From NCBI GenBank assembly GCA_016709305.1, contig JADJNA010000030.1, positions 1-63,588 on the forward strand: 63,588 bases of DNA, given 5' to 3'. Source of the stretch: Candidatus Villigracilis saccharophilus (GTDB lineage: Bacteria > Chloroflexota > Anaerolineae > Anaerolineales > Villigracilaceae). Both the position numbers and the translations under genes were made by a program. The notes beneath the pieces are model-generated. The model made no database searches, was not told where the DNA came from, and saw only the letters and a list, made by a program, of their open reading frames with translations. Each line of letters starts with the position of its first letter. The stretch's first letter is position 1. Shown here one piece after another: positions 43,255-52,715 of the stretch.

Positions 43255-43761
43255 ATGAATAATACTGATCAACTTTGGACAAAGGTTATCAATCAAGTAC
43301 GCGACTGGGCGCGGCAAAATTCCATTTGGGCTGTGCATTTTAACAGCGGCTCCTGCAATGGCTGTGACATTGAAATTCTCGCCACCCTGACGCCACGCTA
43401 CGATGTGGAACGCTTCGGCATCAAACTTCAGGGCAGTCCCCGTCACGCGGATGTGCTGATCGTGACTGGACCAGTTACCCGCCAGGCCCGCGAGCGTTTG
43501 ATCCGCACCTATGAGCAAATGCCCGAGCCGAAATTCGTCATCTCGGTTGGTTCGTGCAGTATTTCAGGCGGTGTCTTCGAAGGCTGTTACAACTGCGTTG
43601 GCTCGGTCGATGATGTCATTCCAGTCGATGTGTACATCCCCGGTTGCCCGCCGCGCCCTGAAGCCATCATCGACGGCATTGTTCAATTATTGACCGAGCT
43701 AAAGGGCGGCAAAGCCCGCAAACAGCAGCGACCAGTGATCGCCGAGGAGATTCCCGCATGA
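43255..43761 (+). CDS. Group 4 [NiFe]-hydrogenase small subunit, NuoB-like
   Basis: 168 residues from the ATG at 43255. NSGSCNGCDIEIL supplies Cys34 and Cys37, VISVGSCSISGGVF the third Cys, and DVYIPGCPPRPEAIIDG the fourth, the ligand set of the proximal [4Fe-4S] cluster shared by NuoB and group 4 small subunits. The CxxC (not CC) spacing at the first motif matches hydrogenases such as HyfI, HycG and Mbh rather than complex I NuoB. It passes electrons between the NiFe site and the ferredoxin-like subunit. Overlaps the large-subunit gene by ATGA. Confidence 0.93.
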   Translation: MNNTDQLWTKVINQVRDWARQNSIWAVHFNSGSCNGCDIEILATLTPRYDVERFGIKLQGSPRHADVLIVTGPVTRQARERLIRTYEQMPEPKFVISVGSCSISGGVFEGCYNCVGSVDDVIPVDVYIPGCPPRPEAIIDGIVQLLTELKGGKARKQQRPVIAEEIPA

Positions 43762-45428
43762 ACATCGAACAAGCTTTAGCACAGTCTGAAACACTTCTCG
43801 CACCCTGGAACAAGGAAACGATTCGTCCTGAATCAAATCGTTTGGATGTTGTCATTGCTGGCGATGATTTGCGCGCCGCAGTGACCGCATTACATGAGGC
43901 AAAATGGGGATATTTATCCGCGATCACCGGTCTGGATCTTGGGCCCGTTTCTGCTCAAATGGAAGCACTCTATCACTTTTGCAGTGGCCCGGCCATCACA
44001 TCCCTGCGCATTCGTTGTCCGCACATTAACGCCAGCCTGCCAAGTATCGCTGATATTCTTCCGCCCGCTTCATTTTTTGAACGTGAAATGCAGGAAATGT
44101 TAGGCTTCCACTTTAGCGGATTAAATATCAGCGAACGTCTATTTCTCCCCGATGACTGGCCTGAGAATGTGTATCCAATGCGGGCGGATTTCACACCCGA
44201 TCAAGCTGCGCCGGTATCTGGCCGCCAGGCTGACGAATTACCCGAGCAGGGAGTTGTCGGCGGCAATACTTTCGTTATCCCAATTGGCCCGCAGCATCCC
44301 GCACTCAAAGAACCCGGCCATTTTGAATTCACCGTGGACGGAGAAATTGTCACCGCCGCGCGTATGCGACTCGGCTATGCCCATCGCGGCATCGAGAAGG
44401 CTGCTGAGAGCCGCAACTGGATCCAGAACCTATATCTCTTCGAACGCGTGTGCGGAATCTGTTCACATACTCACGCCATGGCTTACAGCCTCGGGGTGGA
44501 AAAACTCGCACAGGTCGAAGCGCCGCCGCGTGCGCAAGCCATCCGCGAATTGGTAGCGGGGCTTGAACGGGTGCACAGTCATTTGCTTTGGCTGGGAGTT
44601 GCCGCTCATGAAGCTGGCTTTGATACTTTGTTCATGTATTCATGGCGTGACCGCGAAACCGTGATGAATCTGCTTGAGCAGATCACGGGTAATCGAGTCA
44701 ATTATTCTGCGAATCTACTTGGAGGGGTCAAATGTGATATCGGTCCTGAGCAGGCGAAGGCGGTGAAAGAAGGATTAACATATCTTGAGACACGCATCCG
44801 CCATTATCTTGAAGTCGTGACTACGGATGTGATGTTCCTCAATCGTACACGCGGTATTGGCACGATCTCATTCGATGAAGCTGTCAGGTTTGGTTTGCTT
44901 GGCCCAACTGCGCGCGCTTCTGGATTGGTGCGCGATGTGCGTGTTGAAGCTCCTTATGGCGCATACACTCATTTCCCCGTCAGCGCTGTGACAGAGACCA
45001 ATGGCGACCTTGAAGCCCGCTGTGAAGTTCGTTTAAAGGAGTTACTGGTTTCGTGTTTCGCCATGCGCACCATCGTGGACAATCTCCCCGAAGGCCCACT
45101 GACCGTCCGTATGCCGCGCAAAATTCCTGCGGGAGAAACAATCTCCCGTATCGAGGCGCCGCGCGGAGAATTATTTTATTTCATAAAAAGCAACGGCGGA
45201 GAGACCCCCGCGCGGATTCATATCCGCACGCCCAGCCTGTGCAATTGGGTCTCTGTGCTGGAAAAAGCAGTCGGCCGCCAACTGGCAGACGTGCCGATGT
45301 TGATCGCAGGCATGGATCCGTGCTTCTCATGCAATGACCGTCTTGTCACAGTAACACGTCCTGGAAACAGTGAGACCTGGTCATGGAGTCGGCTGCGCGA
45401 ATATGGAATTGAGTATTACAAACGATGA
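43758..45428 (+). CDS. Group 4 [NiFe]-hydrogenase large subunit, NuoC-NuoD fusion
   Basis: 556 residues. Residues 1-165 are a NuoC/HycE-N-like domain; the rest is the NiFe subunit. Both Cys pairs that hold nickel are present: RVCGICSHTH (Cys232, Cys235) and DPCFSCNDR (Cys522, Cys525). Complex I NuoD lacks them, so this is a hydrogenase. IPIGPQHPALKEPGHFEF and RLGYAHRGIEK are shared family motifs. A tail of 28 residues follows NDR; in E. coli HycE the maturation protease cuts after the equivalent Arg. The protease gene closes this operon. All ligands are Cys, none Sec. Confidence 0.95.
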   Translation: MNIEQALAQSETLLAPWNKETIRPESNRLDVVIAGDDLRAAVTALHEAKWGYLSAITGLDLGPVSAQMEALYHFCSGPAITSLRIRCPHINASLPSIADILPPASFFEREMQEMLGFHFSGLNISERLFLPDDWPENVYPMRADFTPDQAAPVSGRQADELPEQGVVGGNTFVIPIGPQHPALKEPGHFEFTVDGEIVTAARMRLGYAHRGIEKAAESRNWIQNLYLFERVCGICSHTHAMAYSLGVEKLAQVEAPPRAQAIRELVAGLERVHSHLLWLGVAAHEAGFDTLFMYSWRDRETVMNLLEQITGNRVNYSANLLGGVKCDIGPEQAKAVKEGLTYLETRIRHYLEVVTTDVMFLNRTRGIGTISFDEAVRFGLLGPTARASGLVRDVRVEAPYGAYTHFPVSAVTETNGDLEARCEVRLKELLVSCFAMRTIVDNLPEGPLTVRMPRKIPAGETISRIEAPRGELFYFIKSNGGETPARIHIRTPSLCNWVSVLEKAVGRQLADVPMLIAGMDPCFSCNDRLVTVTRPGNSETWSWSRLREYGIEYYKR

Positions 45429-46348
45429 ACACATTTACATCACTATTCACACTGTTGATATTTCCCGCCGGGCTGACACTTATTCTTGTTGGCATGTTCT
45501 ACGAATGGATCGACCGTAAACTGGTCGCCCGCTTCCAGAATCGCGTGGGTCCGCGTTGGTTCCAACCATTTGCAGATGCGCTCAAACTTTTTGCCAAGGA
45601 ACAGATCAAGCCTGCGATCATAAATCCATATCTGTTTTTTGGATTGCCAGTTGCCGCACTCGCAGGCGCGCTGACCGCTGCTTTATATGTTCCATTGATG
45701 GGAATGAACCCCGCTTCCAACTTCCCCGGCGATCTGATCGTGACCATCTACCTGCTCAGCCTGCCGACGATGTGTGTTGGCCTGGCTGGCTGGAACACCA
45801 GCGGACGTTTCTCATTGATCGGCGCCACACGCACCCTGACTCAACTATTTGCTTATGAAGCGCCATTTCTACTGGCAATGCTTGGACCGGCATTGGTCGC
45901 GGGGAGCTGGCAGATCAACACCATCAACGGCTATACCCAAAACCATTGGCTGATCTTAACTCAACCAATTGGATTCATCGTTGCGCTGATCGGGTTGATG
46001 GGAAAACTCGAACTGCCGCCCTTTGACGCTCCTGAAGCGGAAACTGAGATCGTTGCCGGTGCGCTCACCGAATACAGCGGACGCGGCCTGGCCATGTTCA
46101 AAATCAGCAGGTCTGTGGAATTGATCATCGGGTTATCACTGGTTTCCTCCTTTTATCTCGGCGGATTGAACGGCATCCCATCATTTTTATTCAAGTCACT
46201 TGCCCTGCTTTTGGTCATGTCTGTGTTTCAGGTTTTACTGACCCGTCTGCGCATTGACCAAACCGTCGGGCTTTGGTGGCGCTTCGGTGCGATCTTGGTT
46301 CTGGCACAGCTATTGGTCATGATCTTATGGAAAGGATTGGCGCTATGA
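45425..46348 (+). CDS. Hydrogenase membrane anchor, NuoH/HyfC/MbhM-like
   Basis: 307 residues, eight helices. The cytoplasmic-side signature WIDRKLVARFQNRVGPRW is followed by FADALKLFAKEQIKPA, and the acidic loop is LPPFDAPEAETEIVAGALTE. These form the connection between the redox arm and proton path in complex I and group 4 hydrogenases. Overlaps its neighbours by ATGA at the 5' end and by four bases at the 3' end. Confidence 0.93.
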   Translation: MNTFTSLFTLLIFPAGLTLILVGMFYEWIDRKLVARFQNRVGPRWFQPFADALKLFAKEQIKPAIINPYLFFGLPVAALAGALTAALYVPLMGMNPASNFPGDLIVTIYLLSLPTMCVGLAGWNTSGRFSLIGATRTLTQLFAYEAPFLLAMLGPALVAGSWQINTINGYTQNHWLILTQPIGFIVALIGLMGKLELPPFDAPEAETEIVAGALTEYSGRGLAMFKISRSVELIIGLSLVSSFYLGGLNGIPSFLFKSLALLLVMSVFQVLLTRLRIDQTVGLWWRFGAILVLAQLLVMILWKGLAL

Positions 46349-46767
46349 AAATTGGAACCATGCTCAAGGATATTGTTGAGTCATTTTTTAAGAAGAACGC
46401 CACTCAACTATATCCGATCGAAAGAACTCCCACTCCTGAAAGATTTCGCGGCAACCTGCAATACAACCCAGCCGCATGCACTGGCTGCTGTCTATGCGTC
46501 AAAGACTGCCCATCCAAAGCCATTGAACTCGTTACGCTTGACCGTGCCGCCAAGCGCTTCGTATTGAAATATTACATGGACCGCTGCATCTATTGCGGGC
46601 AGTGCGCAATCAATTGCAGGTTCAAATGCATGGGTATGTCCAATACAGACTGGGAACATGCATCCTTAAATAAAGAGGAGTTTACAGTTTATTATGGAAA
46701 AGATGAAGACATCGAACAACTCCTGGCAAACCTCGCTAAGCCAGTTATTGAATCAACTGACAAGTGA
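46345..46767 (+). CDS. Hydrogenase ferredoxin-like subunit, NuoI/HyfH-like
   Basis: 140 residues with two [4Fe-4S] motifs: CTGCCLCVKDCP and CIYCGQCAINC. It carries electrons to the small subunit, presumably from ferredoxin, since NADH-binding subunits (NuoE/F/G) are absent from the operon. The start at 46345 overlaps the NuoH-like gene by four bases. Its 3' end overlaps the protease gene by 74 bases in another frame. Confidence 0.92.
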   Translation: MKIGTMLKDIVESFFKKNATQLYPIERTPTPERFRGNLQYNPAACTGCCLCVKDCPSKAIELVTLDRAAKRFVLKYYMDRCIYCGQCAINCRFKCMGMSNTDWEHASLNKEEFTVYYGKDEDIEQLLANLAKPVIESTDK

Positions 46768-47245
46768 ATCTGGCGAACCTCCGCGCGTTGCAATTGTTGG
46801 GATTGGGAATCCGCTCCGCAATGACGATGCCGCTGGAATGCTCGTGGCACGTGAGATACAGCATCGCGAACAGGCGGCAGATGCCAGCCATTTGCTTGTC
46901 ATCCAAGCGGGTCACGCCCCCGAAAATGTGACCGGTGAATTACGCAGCTTTGCGCCCGAATTGATTCTATTAATAGATGCGGCTGACATGCGCGACGTGC
47001 CCGGTACGATCTGCTGGGTTCCGATCCAATCCATCGAAGGCATGAGCGCGTCCACCCACAGCCTGCCCCTTTCCATGCTCGCGCGCTACCTGACCCTTGA
47101 ACTGAATTGCATGGTGGCTTTGATCGGCATACAGCCCAAGTCCAATGACTTCGGTGAAACTGTCAGCGTGGAAGTGTCGCAAGCCGTTCATGAGATCGTG
47201 GATAAAATGTGCGAGACATGCTTTGTGCATAGGGTGGTTTCTTGA
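46694..47245 (+). CDS. Hydrogenase maturation protease (HycI/HybD family)
   Basis: 183 residues. VAIVGIGNPLRNDDAAGMLVAREI is the family signature, with the nickel-binding acidic residue in NDDAAG; LILLIDAADM holds the second Asp, and STHSLPLSMLARYL the His. It removes the C-terminal tail of the large subunit once the NiFe centre is inserted. Placement as last gene of the operon fits a dedicated role for this hydrogenase. The chosen ATG lies 74 bases inside the preceding gene; a later, non-ATG start is possible because the first 30 residues are not conserved. Confidence 0.9.
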   Translation: MEKMKTSNNSWQTSLSQLLNQLTSESGEPPRVAIVGIGNPLRNDDAAGMLVAREIQHREQAADASHLLVIQAGHAPENVTGELRSFAPELILLIDAADMRDVPGTICWVPIQSIEGMSASTHSLPLSMLARYLTLELNCMVALIGIQPKSNDFGETVSVEVSQAVHEIVDKMCETCFVHRVVS

Positions 47246-47420
47246 GGATAATTTTTTACCCACTAACGAAGAATTGTTTCTGAAGTGAATCCAGCCTAAT
47301 CCTATAATGTCCGTACGAGGACAGCCAAAATGCCGATCTGTGCTTCTGCTTATCAGGGGGAGAAAAGGAAATTTTTGGTGGCTATTTCGGCATATAGGTA
47401 TCATCGCAGCAGAGAAAAAT

Positions 47421-48359
47421 ATGATTGATATCCAAAAAGTTGAAACTTTTATTTACGCAGCGGAAAGCTCAAGCCTGTCTGAAGCCGCAAAACAACTGCA
47501 CCTCAGCCAGCCGGGGGTAAGTCGTCAGATCAAACTGCTTGAGCAGGGACTGGGGGTTCAACTTTTTAATCGCAATCACACCGGTCTTCATCTGACAGAA
47601 GCCGGACAGATATTGTTACCCTGGGCGCGCCATCTTCTGCACGACATGGATGAATTAAAGGAAATGATGGCGTCTTTGCAGGAGTCGGCTGCTGGAGAAT
47701 TGCGTATTGTGTGCAGTACCACTATCGGTAAATATATCTTGCCTCAATTGGCGATCCGTTTTCGTCTTCTGTACCCAAAGATCAAGATCCATATTCTGGT
47801 TTGCAGACCTGAAGCTGCTGCCCTGAATCTACTTTCTGGAGATGCCCAGCTTGGAGTTGTGAGCACTGAAGCGATTGATCCGGGACTGGAGTCGCAGGAA
47901 TTTTTTCGCGATCCGATCGGATTGATAGTACCTGTGAATCACCCGTGGTCGAAAAGGTCATTGATCGAACCATCCGATATAGTACAGGAACCTCTATATA
48001 TCCGCGAGGAGACGTCAGGGACACGCTGGGCGATGTTGACGGAACTATCAAAATTTGACATCAGCCTTGAGGATCTAAATATTTTTATGGAGATAGGCAG
48101 CACCGAAGGAATCATGGAAGCTGTCTCAAGCGGGTATGGGGTTTCATTTGTTTCCTGTCTGGCAAGTAAATACTTTCGAGACTCCCAAAGGATCATGGGA
48201 GTGGAGGTGGATGGGCTGCACATGCAGCGGGCTACATACATGGTGCGCAAACGGATCAGTCCTCCGCATCGTCCAAGAGATGTATTCTGGGGTTTCATCC
48301 ATGCTCCAGAAAATGCAGATCTACTCAACCAATCCGTCAAATTTATGGGTCACACCTGA
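47421..48359 (+). CDS. LysR-family regulator
   Basis: 312 residues from the ATG at 47421. The helix-turn-helix is SLSEAAKQLHLSQPGVSRQIKLLEQGL, shortened here to SEAAKQLHLSQPGVSRQIK, at residues 18-36. The effector domain begins GELRIVCSTTIGKYILPQL. It lies downstream of the hydrogenase operon and upstream of a nitroreductase-like gene, both in the same direction; either could be its target, but no T-N11-A site stood out. The frame is open upstream without a better start. Confidence 0.88.
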   Translation: MIDIQKVETFIYAAESSSLSEAAKQLHLSQPGVSRQIKLLEQGLGVQLFNRNHTGLHLTEAGQILLPWARHLLHDMDELKEMMASLQESAAGELRIVCSTTIGKYILPQLAIRFRLLYPKIKIHILVCRPEAAALNLLSGDAQLGVVSTEAIDPGLESQEFFRDPIGLIVPVNHPWSKRSLIEPSDIVQEPLYIREETSGTRWAMLTELSKFDISLEDLNIFMEIGSTEGIMEAVSSGYGVSFVSCLASKYFRDSQRIMGVEVDGLHMQRATYMVRKRISPPHRPRDVFWGFIHAPENADLLNQSVKFMGHT

Positions 48360-48667
48360 GAAATTAAACAGAAAAGACGTGCCTCTGGGGTATCTGGGGT
48401 AGCTTCGTACCCGATTGACCTTAAAAAAAGCGGATGTTTTCCAAAGACAAATCTGCGAATTGCCGGACGCCGATTTTAGGCGGGGAATTGGGGTTTGTTC
48501 CGCAAAAAAATATCAGCGAACATGGAAACTGATGAGTTCACCCGCCTTAGGTTGGCAAAAATGCAGCCTGACGCCAGTCTGTTATGGATGGTTAAAGTGA
48601 TTGTTGATACGAAGTATAATTTTTTGTAATCTGATCATCACAAGTTCAATAAAAATTGGAGTGGAGA
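48360..48667 (+). promoter_or_regulatory. 308-base intergenic region with nitroreductase promoter
   Basis: The only element I can support is TTAAAG (48592-48597), a 17-base spacer and TATAAT (48615-48620), about 48 bases before the start at 48668. The remainder has short inverted repeats but no clear terminator, RNA gene or conserved ORF; a 61-codon reading frame at 48415 has no support. Confidence 0.5.
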
Positions 48668-49444
48668 ATGAATCAAACCATAGAGATACTACGAAAGCGC
48701 AAGTCTGTGCGGGAATATGAGAATCGGGAGGTCAGTGCGGAGGTTAGGGCTGAAATACTCAATGCCACATTGCGCGCTCCCACGGCGGGGAATTTGACTT
48801 TGTATTCGATACTGGAAGTTACCGACCAGTCCTTGAAAGATAAGTTGGTAACGACATGTGACAGCCAGCCTTTCATAGCAACTGCTCCAATGGTATGGAT
48901 ATTCCTTGCTGATTACCAGCGTTGGTACGATTACTTTCATGTTTCCGGAGTGGAGGAGCTTTGCGCTCAACAGGGAATACCCATGCTGAAACCGGAAGAA
49001 GGCGATTTGTTTCTTGCCTGTTGTGATGCGTTGATCGCTGCACAAACCGCAGTGGTCGCGGCGGAAGCACTTGGCCTTGGTTCGTGTTACATCGGCGATA
49101 TCATCGAAAATTATGAGACGCATCGGGATATATTTAATCTGCCACCTTATACGTTCCCAATTGGCATGGTGGTCTTTGGTTATCCCACACAGACCCAAAA
49201 AGAACGGATCCAAACGCCGCGTTTTGATCAAAAATTCATCGTTTTTGAAAATCAATACCGCTCTCTTGATAGGGATGAGTTCAACGAAATGTTCTTTGAG
49301 AGACAGAAATTCATATCGAAGAATAAGATCGCAGAAGGCATTGATACTTTTGGTAAAGCCACATATCTGAGAAAATTCAGTGCGGAGTATTCGGCCGAGA
49401 TGCGTCGGTCCGTACGGGAAATGTTAAAAGTGTGGAAAAAATAG
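48668..49444 (+). CDS. Nitroreductase-family flavoprotein
   Basis: 258 residues. RKRKSVREYENREVSAEVRA is the FMN-phosphate-binding start of the nitroreductase fold, and APTAGNLTLYSI the second FMN contact. AAEALGLGSCYIGDI is the conserved helix around the Gly-Leu-Gly. The length of about 260 residues resembles NfsA/FRP-type oxidoreductases more than short NfsB types. It would use NAD(P)H to reduce nitro compounds, quinones or flavins. GGAGTGGAG before the ATG at 48668 fixes the start. Confidence 0.88.
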   Translation: MNQTIEILRKRKSVREYENREVSAEVRAEILNATLRAPTAGNLTLYSILEVTDQSLKDKLVTTCDSQPFIATAPMVWIFLADYQRWYDYFHVSGVEELCAQQGIPMLKPEEGDLFLACCDALIAAQTAVVAAEALGLGSCYIGDIIENYETHRDIFNLPPYTFPIGMVVFGYPTQTQKERIQTPRFDQKFIVFENQYRSLDRDEFNEMFFERQKFISKNKIAEGIDTFGKATYLRKFSAEYSAEMRRSVREMLKVWKK

Positions 49445-49523
49445 AAGGAGTGTTTTTTTAATTCGCTTAAATTAATATTTATCCCCATGATGTTGGCGTA
49501 GAATATTAATGCAGGAGCCATAA

Positions 49524-50729
49524 ATGGAATCCATTCAAGAACTGTATAGGGTTGGTGTGGGGCCGTCGAGCAGCCATACGATGGGGCCGAGGCGCGCGGC
49601 GGAGATTTTTTGCGAGCGCTATCCGTCGGCGGCTGGGTACCGCGTAAAACTATATGGAAGCCTGGCAGCCACGGGGCGCGGACATCTAACCGATGCGGCG
49701 CTTAAGAGCGTTTTTGTGCCGGGCGCGTTGGAAGTGATTTGGAGGGAGAAGGAACTTCCATTTCATCCGAATGGGATGCGTTTTACGGCGGTGGACGCAA
49801 ATGGTAAGGCGCTTGGACGTTGGGAGGTGTATAGCGTGGGTGGCGGCGCATTGCGTGACGAAGGCAGCCTGCCGGTACCGCAGCAGGTGTATGACCTGAA
49901 TAACATGTACCAGATTCTCGATCATTGTAAACTGACAGGACAGGCGTTGTGGGAATATGTCGCAGCGCACGAGGGCGAGCAAATTTGGGGGCACTTGCGC
50001 AAGGTTTGGAACGTGATGCAGGCAGCCATTGAACGCGGCTTGCATGCAGAAGGCGTGTTGCCCGGCGGATTGGGGCTGGCGCGCAAATCGTGGTCGTTCT
50101 ACCGCAAGGGCATGCTTTCGGGGCCTGTCCTTCAGCGCGCTGGGTTGGTTTCTGCATATGCGTTGGCGGTTTCAGAAGAGAACGCCTGTGGTGGCGAGAT
50201 CGTGACCGCTCCGACTTGCGGCTCGTGCGGAATCGTTCCTGCGGTGCTGCGTTATTTACAGGAAGTGTTGAAGTGTTCGGATGATTCGATCCTGCGGGCA
50301 CTTGCGACTGCGGGATTGATCGGCAATCTGGCAAAGCATAACGCTTCAATTTCGGGTGCCGAAGTTGGCTGCCAGGGAGAAGTGGGAGTTGCCTGTGCGA
50401 TGGCTGCAGGCGCGGCCGCTCAACTGCTGGGCGGTACGGCACGTCAGATCGAATACGCCGCCGAGATGGGATTGGAGCACAACCTCGGTCTGACCTGTGA
50501 TCCCGTGGCGGGGTTGGTGCAAATTCCATGCATCGAACGCAATGCTTTCGCCGCTGCGCAAGCTCTCGCGAGTGCCGATTTCGCGCTTTTCACTGATGGT
50601 GGACATCGCATCTCGTACGATGAAGTGGTGTCCGTCATGCGCGAGACGGGCCACGCCCTGCCCTCGCTCTATCGTGAGACATCTACAGGCGGGCTTGCCA
50701 CAGCCTATCGCCGCAGAAAGAGAATGTAA
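49524..50729 (+). CDS. L-serine ammonia-lyase, iron-sulfur type, single chain
   Basis: 401 residues; converts L-serine to pyruvate and ammonia with a [4Fe-4S] cluster. The beta part begins GVGPSSSHTMGPRRAAE, and the alpha part has TAPTCGSCGIVPAVL, KHNASISGAEVGCQGEVG and GLTCDPVAGLVQIPC, which together carry the cluster cysteines. At 401 residues it is shorter than E. coli SdaA (about 454), mostly because the beta domain is reduced. GGAG lies before the ATG and TAGAAT about 22 bases upstream. Confidence 0.93.
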   Translation: MESIQELYRVGVGPSSSHTMGPRRAAEIFCERYPSAAGYRVKLYGSLAATGRGHLTDAALKSVFVPGALEVIWREKELPFHPNGMRFTAVDANGKALGRWEVYSVGGGALRDEGSLPVPQQVYDLNNMYQILDHCKLTGQALWEYVAAHEGEQIWGHLRKVWNVMQAAIERGLHAEGVLPGGLGLARKSWSFYRKGMLSGPVLQRAGLVSAYALAVSEENACGGEIVTAPTCGSCGIVPAVLRYLQEVLKCSDDSILRALATAGLIGNLAKHNASISGAEVGCQGEVGVACAMAAGAAAQLLGGTARQIEYAAEMGLEHNLGLTCDPVAGLVQIPCIERNAFAAAQALASADFALFTDGGHRISYDEVVSVMRETGHALPSLYRETSTGGLATAYRRRKRM

Positions 50730-50825
50730 ATAATGGTTTGACACTCACGCAACGCGCCGTTACGGATGTGTAATTAAGTATGAATTGGCAGTTGCCTAAT
50801 CATCAACGGCATGAGGATAAAAGTC

Positions 50826-51743
50826 ATGAATAACTCCGTGATCGTGGTAAAAGATTTTCGTAAAATCTACGGCGATTATGTTGCTGTAGACGGTATCAGT
50901 TTCGATGTAAGGAAAGGCGAAATATTTGCTTTGCTCGGTCCCAATGGCGCCGGGAAAACCAGTACATTGGAATGTCTCGAAGGTTTGCGCGCACCGAGCG
51001 GCGGATCCATGCGGGTGGCTGGTATGGATCCGGCCAGAGAGACACATAAATTAAGGAATCTGATCGGTGTGCAATTGCAATCGGCGGGATTGCCTGAAAG
51101 CATCACGCCGGACGAAGCCATGAAATTCTTTTGCGCTTATCACAATGTGACACCCCGCTTCGATTTACTGGAAAGATTTGACTTGACAGGGAAACGGAAT
51201 GTTCAATTCTATGAACTCTCTGCCGGGCAGCAGCGTCGGTTGGTGTTGGCATTGGCGGTTGCGCATAATCCTCAAGTATTATTCATGGATGAACCAACTG
51301 CCGGTCTGGATGTAGCGACCCGTGTCGAACTGCATAGCGTGATGCGGGAACAGCAGGCTGCCGGTACCACCATCATCCTTGCAACGCATGACATGGCTGA
51401 AGCGGAACAAATGTCAGACCGCGTGGCCATCCTTCTGCAAAGTAAGATCGTCAATATCGGCACTCCGCTGGAGATAACGGCTACCGGCGCAGGCTTGACC
51501 AAAATCTCGGTGCGGACACAAACCTCCAGCTTGTCTGCCCCAGGGATCATGTTCCCGGCTGTCAGCCAACACAAGCTGAAAGATGAATACTACATCTACT
51601 TCAGCTCGGATATCGGCCCGACGGTGTCAGCTATTATTGCCCACCTCGCTGCCCACGGAGATGCGCTGATCGATTTGCGCGTGGAGCGCCCGTCGCTGGA
51701 AGACCGCTTCCTTGAGATCACCAATTCAGGAGTTGTGCAATGA
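50826..51743 (+). CDS. ABC transporter ATPase (ABC-2 exporter)
   Basis: 305 residues. Walker A is LLGPNGAGKTSTLE, the signature reads ELSAGQQRRL (a variant of LSGGQ), Walker B is VLFMDEPTAGLD, and the switch His is in TIILATHDMAEAEQ. The C-terminal extension is typical of drug or lipid exporter ATPases. GAGG before the ATG at 50826 sets the start. It overlaps the permease gene by ATGA. Confidence 0.92.
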   Translation: MNNSVIVVKDFRKIYGDYVAVDGISFDVRKGEIFALLGPNGAGKTSTLECLEGLRAPSGGSMRVAGMDPARETHKLRNLIGVQLQSAGLPESITPDEAMKFFCAYHNVTPRFDLLERFDLTGKRNVQFYELSAGQQRRLVLALAVAHNPQVLFMDEPTAGLDVATRVELHSVMREQQAAGTTIILATHDMAEAEQMSDRVAILLQSKIVNIGTPLEITATGAGLTKISVRTQTSSLSAPGIMFPAVSQHKLKDEYYIYFSSDIGPTVSAIIAHLAAHGDALIDLRVERPSLEDRFLEITNSGVVQ

Positions 51744-52549
51744 ACGCTTTTATCCATCACTTCACTTTTGAATTTCGGACGGGCATCCGCAACAAACAAT
51801 TGCTTTTGATGAACTATTTATTCCCCTTGGGTTTTTACCTGATGATGGGATTTGTGATGGCCGAGATTAATCCGCCCTTCCGCGAGGATATCATCCCGGC
51901 CATGGTCGTGTTTGGGATTCTGGCGGCCACCTTACTGGGGATACCTGACCCGCTGGTCAATGCCCGCGAGAATGGAGTTTTCCGCAGTTACAAGATCAAT
52001 GGCATTCCTTCCATCTCGATCCTGGTCATTCCCGCTTTGACAACCATCCTGCATCTGGTACTAGTGGCGGTCATCATCACGATCTCTGCCCCTTTGTTGT
52101 TTGATGCTCCTTCGCCGGTACACTGGCTTAATTATGTTTTGATCTTTCTCAGCATGGCAATTGCCTGCGCGGGATTAAGCGTCTTGATCGGTGTGGTCTC
52201 CCCCAGTTCACGCATGACCGTGCTATGGTCACAGCTTATTTTCGTGCCGTCCATGTTGTTGGGCGGACTGATGGTCCCATACAAAATGCTGCCGGATATC
52301 GCAGGGAAATTTGCCCAACTTTTGCCCGCCACTCAGGCGATGAATGCTTTCAACGGGTTGGCAATGGGAAAGGAAGCAGCCTTTTCTCCCTGGGGCTCGG
52401 TCATTATGTTACTGATCAGTGGAATTTTGGCATTTGGGCTGGCGGTCTATCTCTTTAGCTGGGACAGCCGCAATACAATCCGGCGCGGACATCCCTTGCT
52501 GGCGTTATTGGTTTTATTGCCATATGCCCTGGGAATATTCCTCTGGTGA
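51740..52549 (+). CDS. ABC-2 type permease
   Basis: 269 residues with six helices, of the ABC2_membrane type. MVFGILAATLLGIPDPLVNARENG and QLIFVPSMLLGGLMVPYKMLP match the characteristic ABC-2 segments. It pairs with the overlapping ATPase gene. The substrate is unknown; such pairs export drugs, bacteriocins or lipids. Confidence 0.85.
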   Translation: MNAFIHHFTFEFRTGIRNKQLLLMNYLFPLGFYLMMGFVMAEINPPFREDIIPAMVVFGILAATLLGIPDPLVNARENGVFRSYKINGIPSISILVIPALTTILHLVLVAVIITISAPLLFDAPSPVHWLNYVLIFLSMAIACAGLSVLIGVVSPSSRMTVLWSQLIFVPSMLLGGLMVPYKMLPDIAGKFAQLLPATQAMNAFNGLAMGKEAAFSPWGSVIMLLISGILAFGLAVYLFSWDSRNTIRRGHPLLALLVLLPYALGIFLW

Positions 52550-52715
52550 AAAGAGAATATGCAAACAAAGAGAGAGCGGGGAGTTCACGACCGCCGTGAT
52601 TTTGCTATAGTCACTGATGCGCTGTTCCGCTCGATAGTGTGTAGGTATTGACCCACTGACGGGTGGCGCAAGTAACGGGCGAAAGGCGAGGGCTGAGAAA
52701 AAAATGAGGCCAATC

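Noticed and set aside
43758..45428. Annotation of the cluster as NADH dehydrogenase (complex I)
   Set aside because: The NuoD-like subunit has both CxxC nickel motifs and a cleavable tail, a maturation protease is present, and NuoE/F/G are missing.
48415..48600. 61-codon frame between LysR and nitroreductase genes
   Set aside because: No ribosome-binding site, no recognisable motif and unlike neighbours in composition.
52560..52715. Riboswitch-like leader before the GNAT remnant
   Set aside because: A CTGAGA stretch recalls the TPP element, but the other conserved parts are absent.
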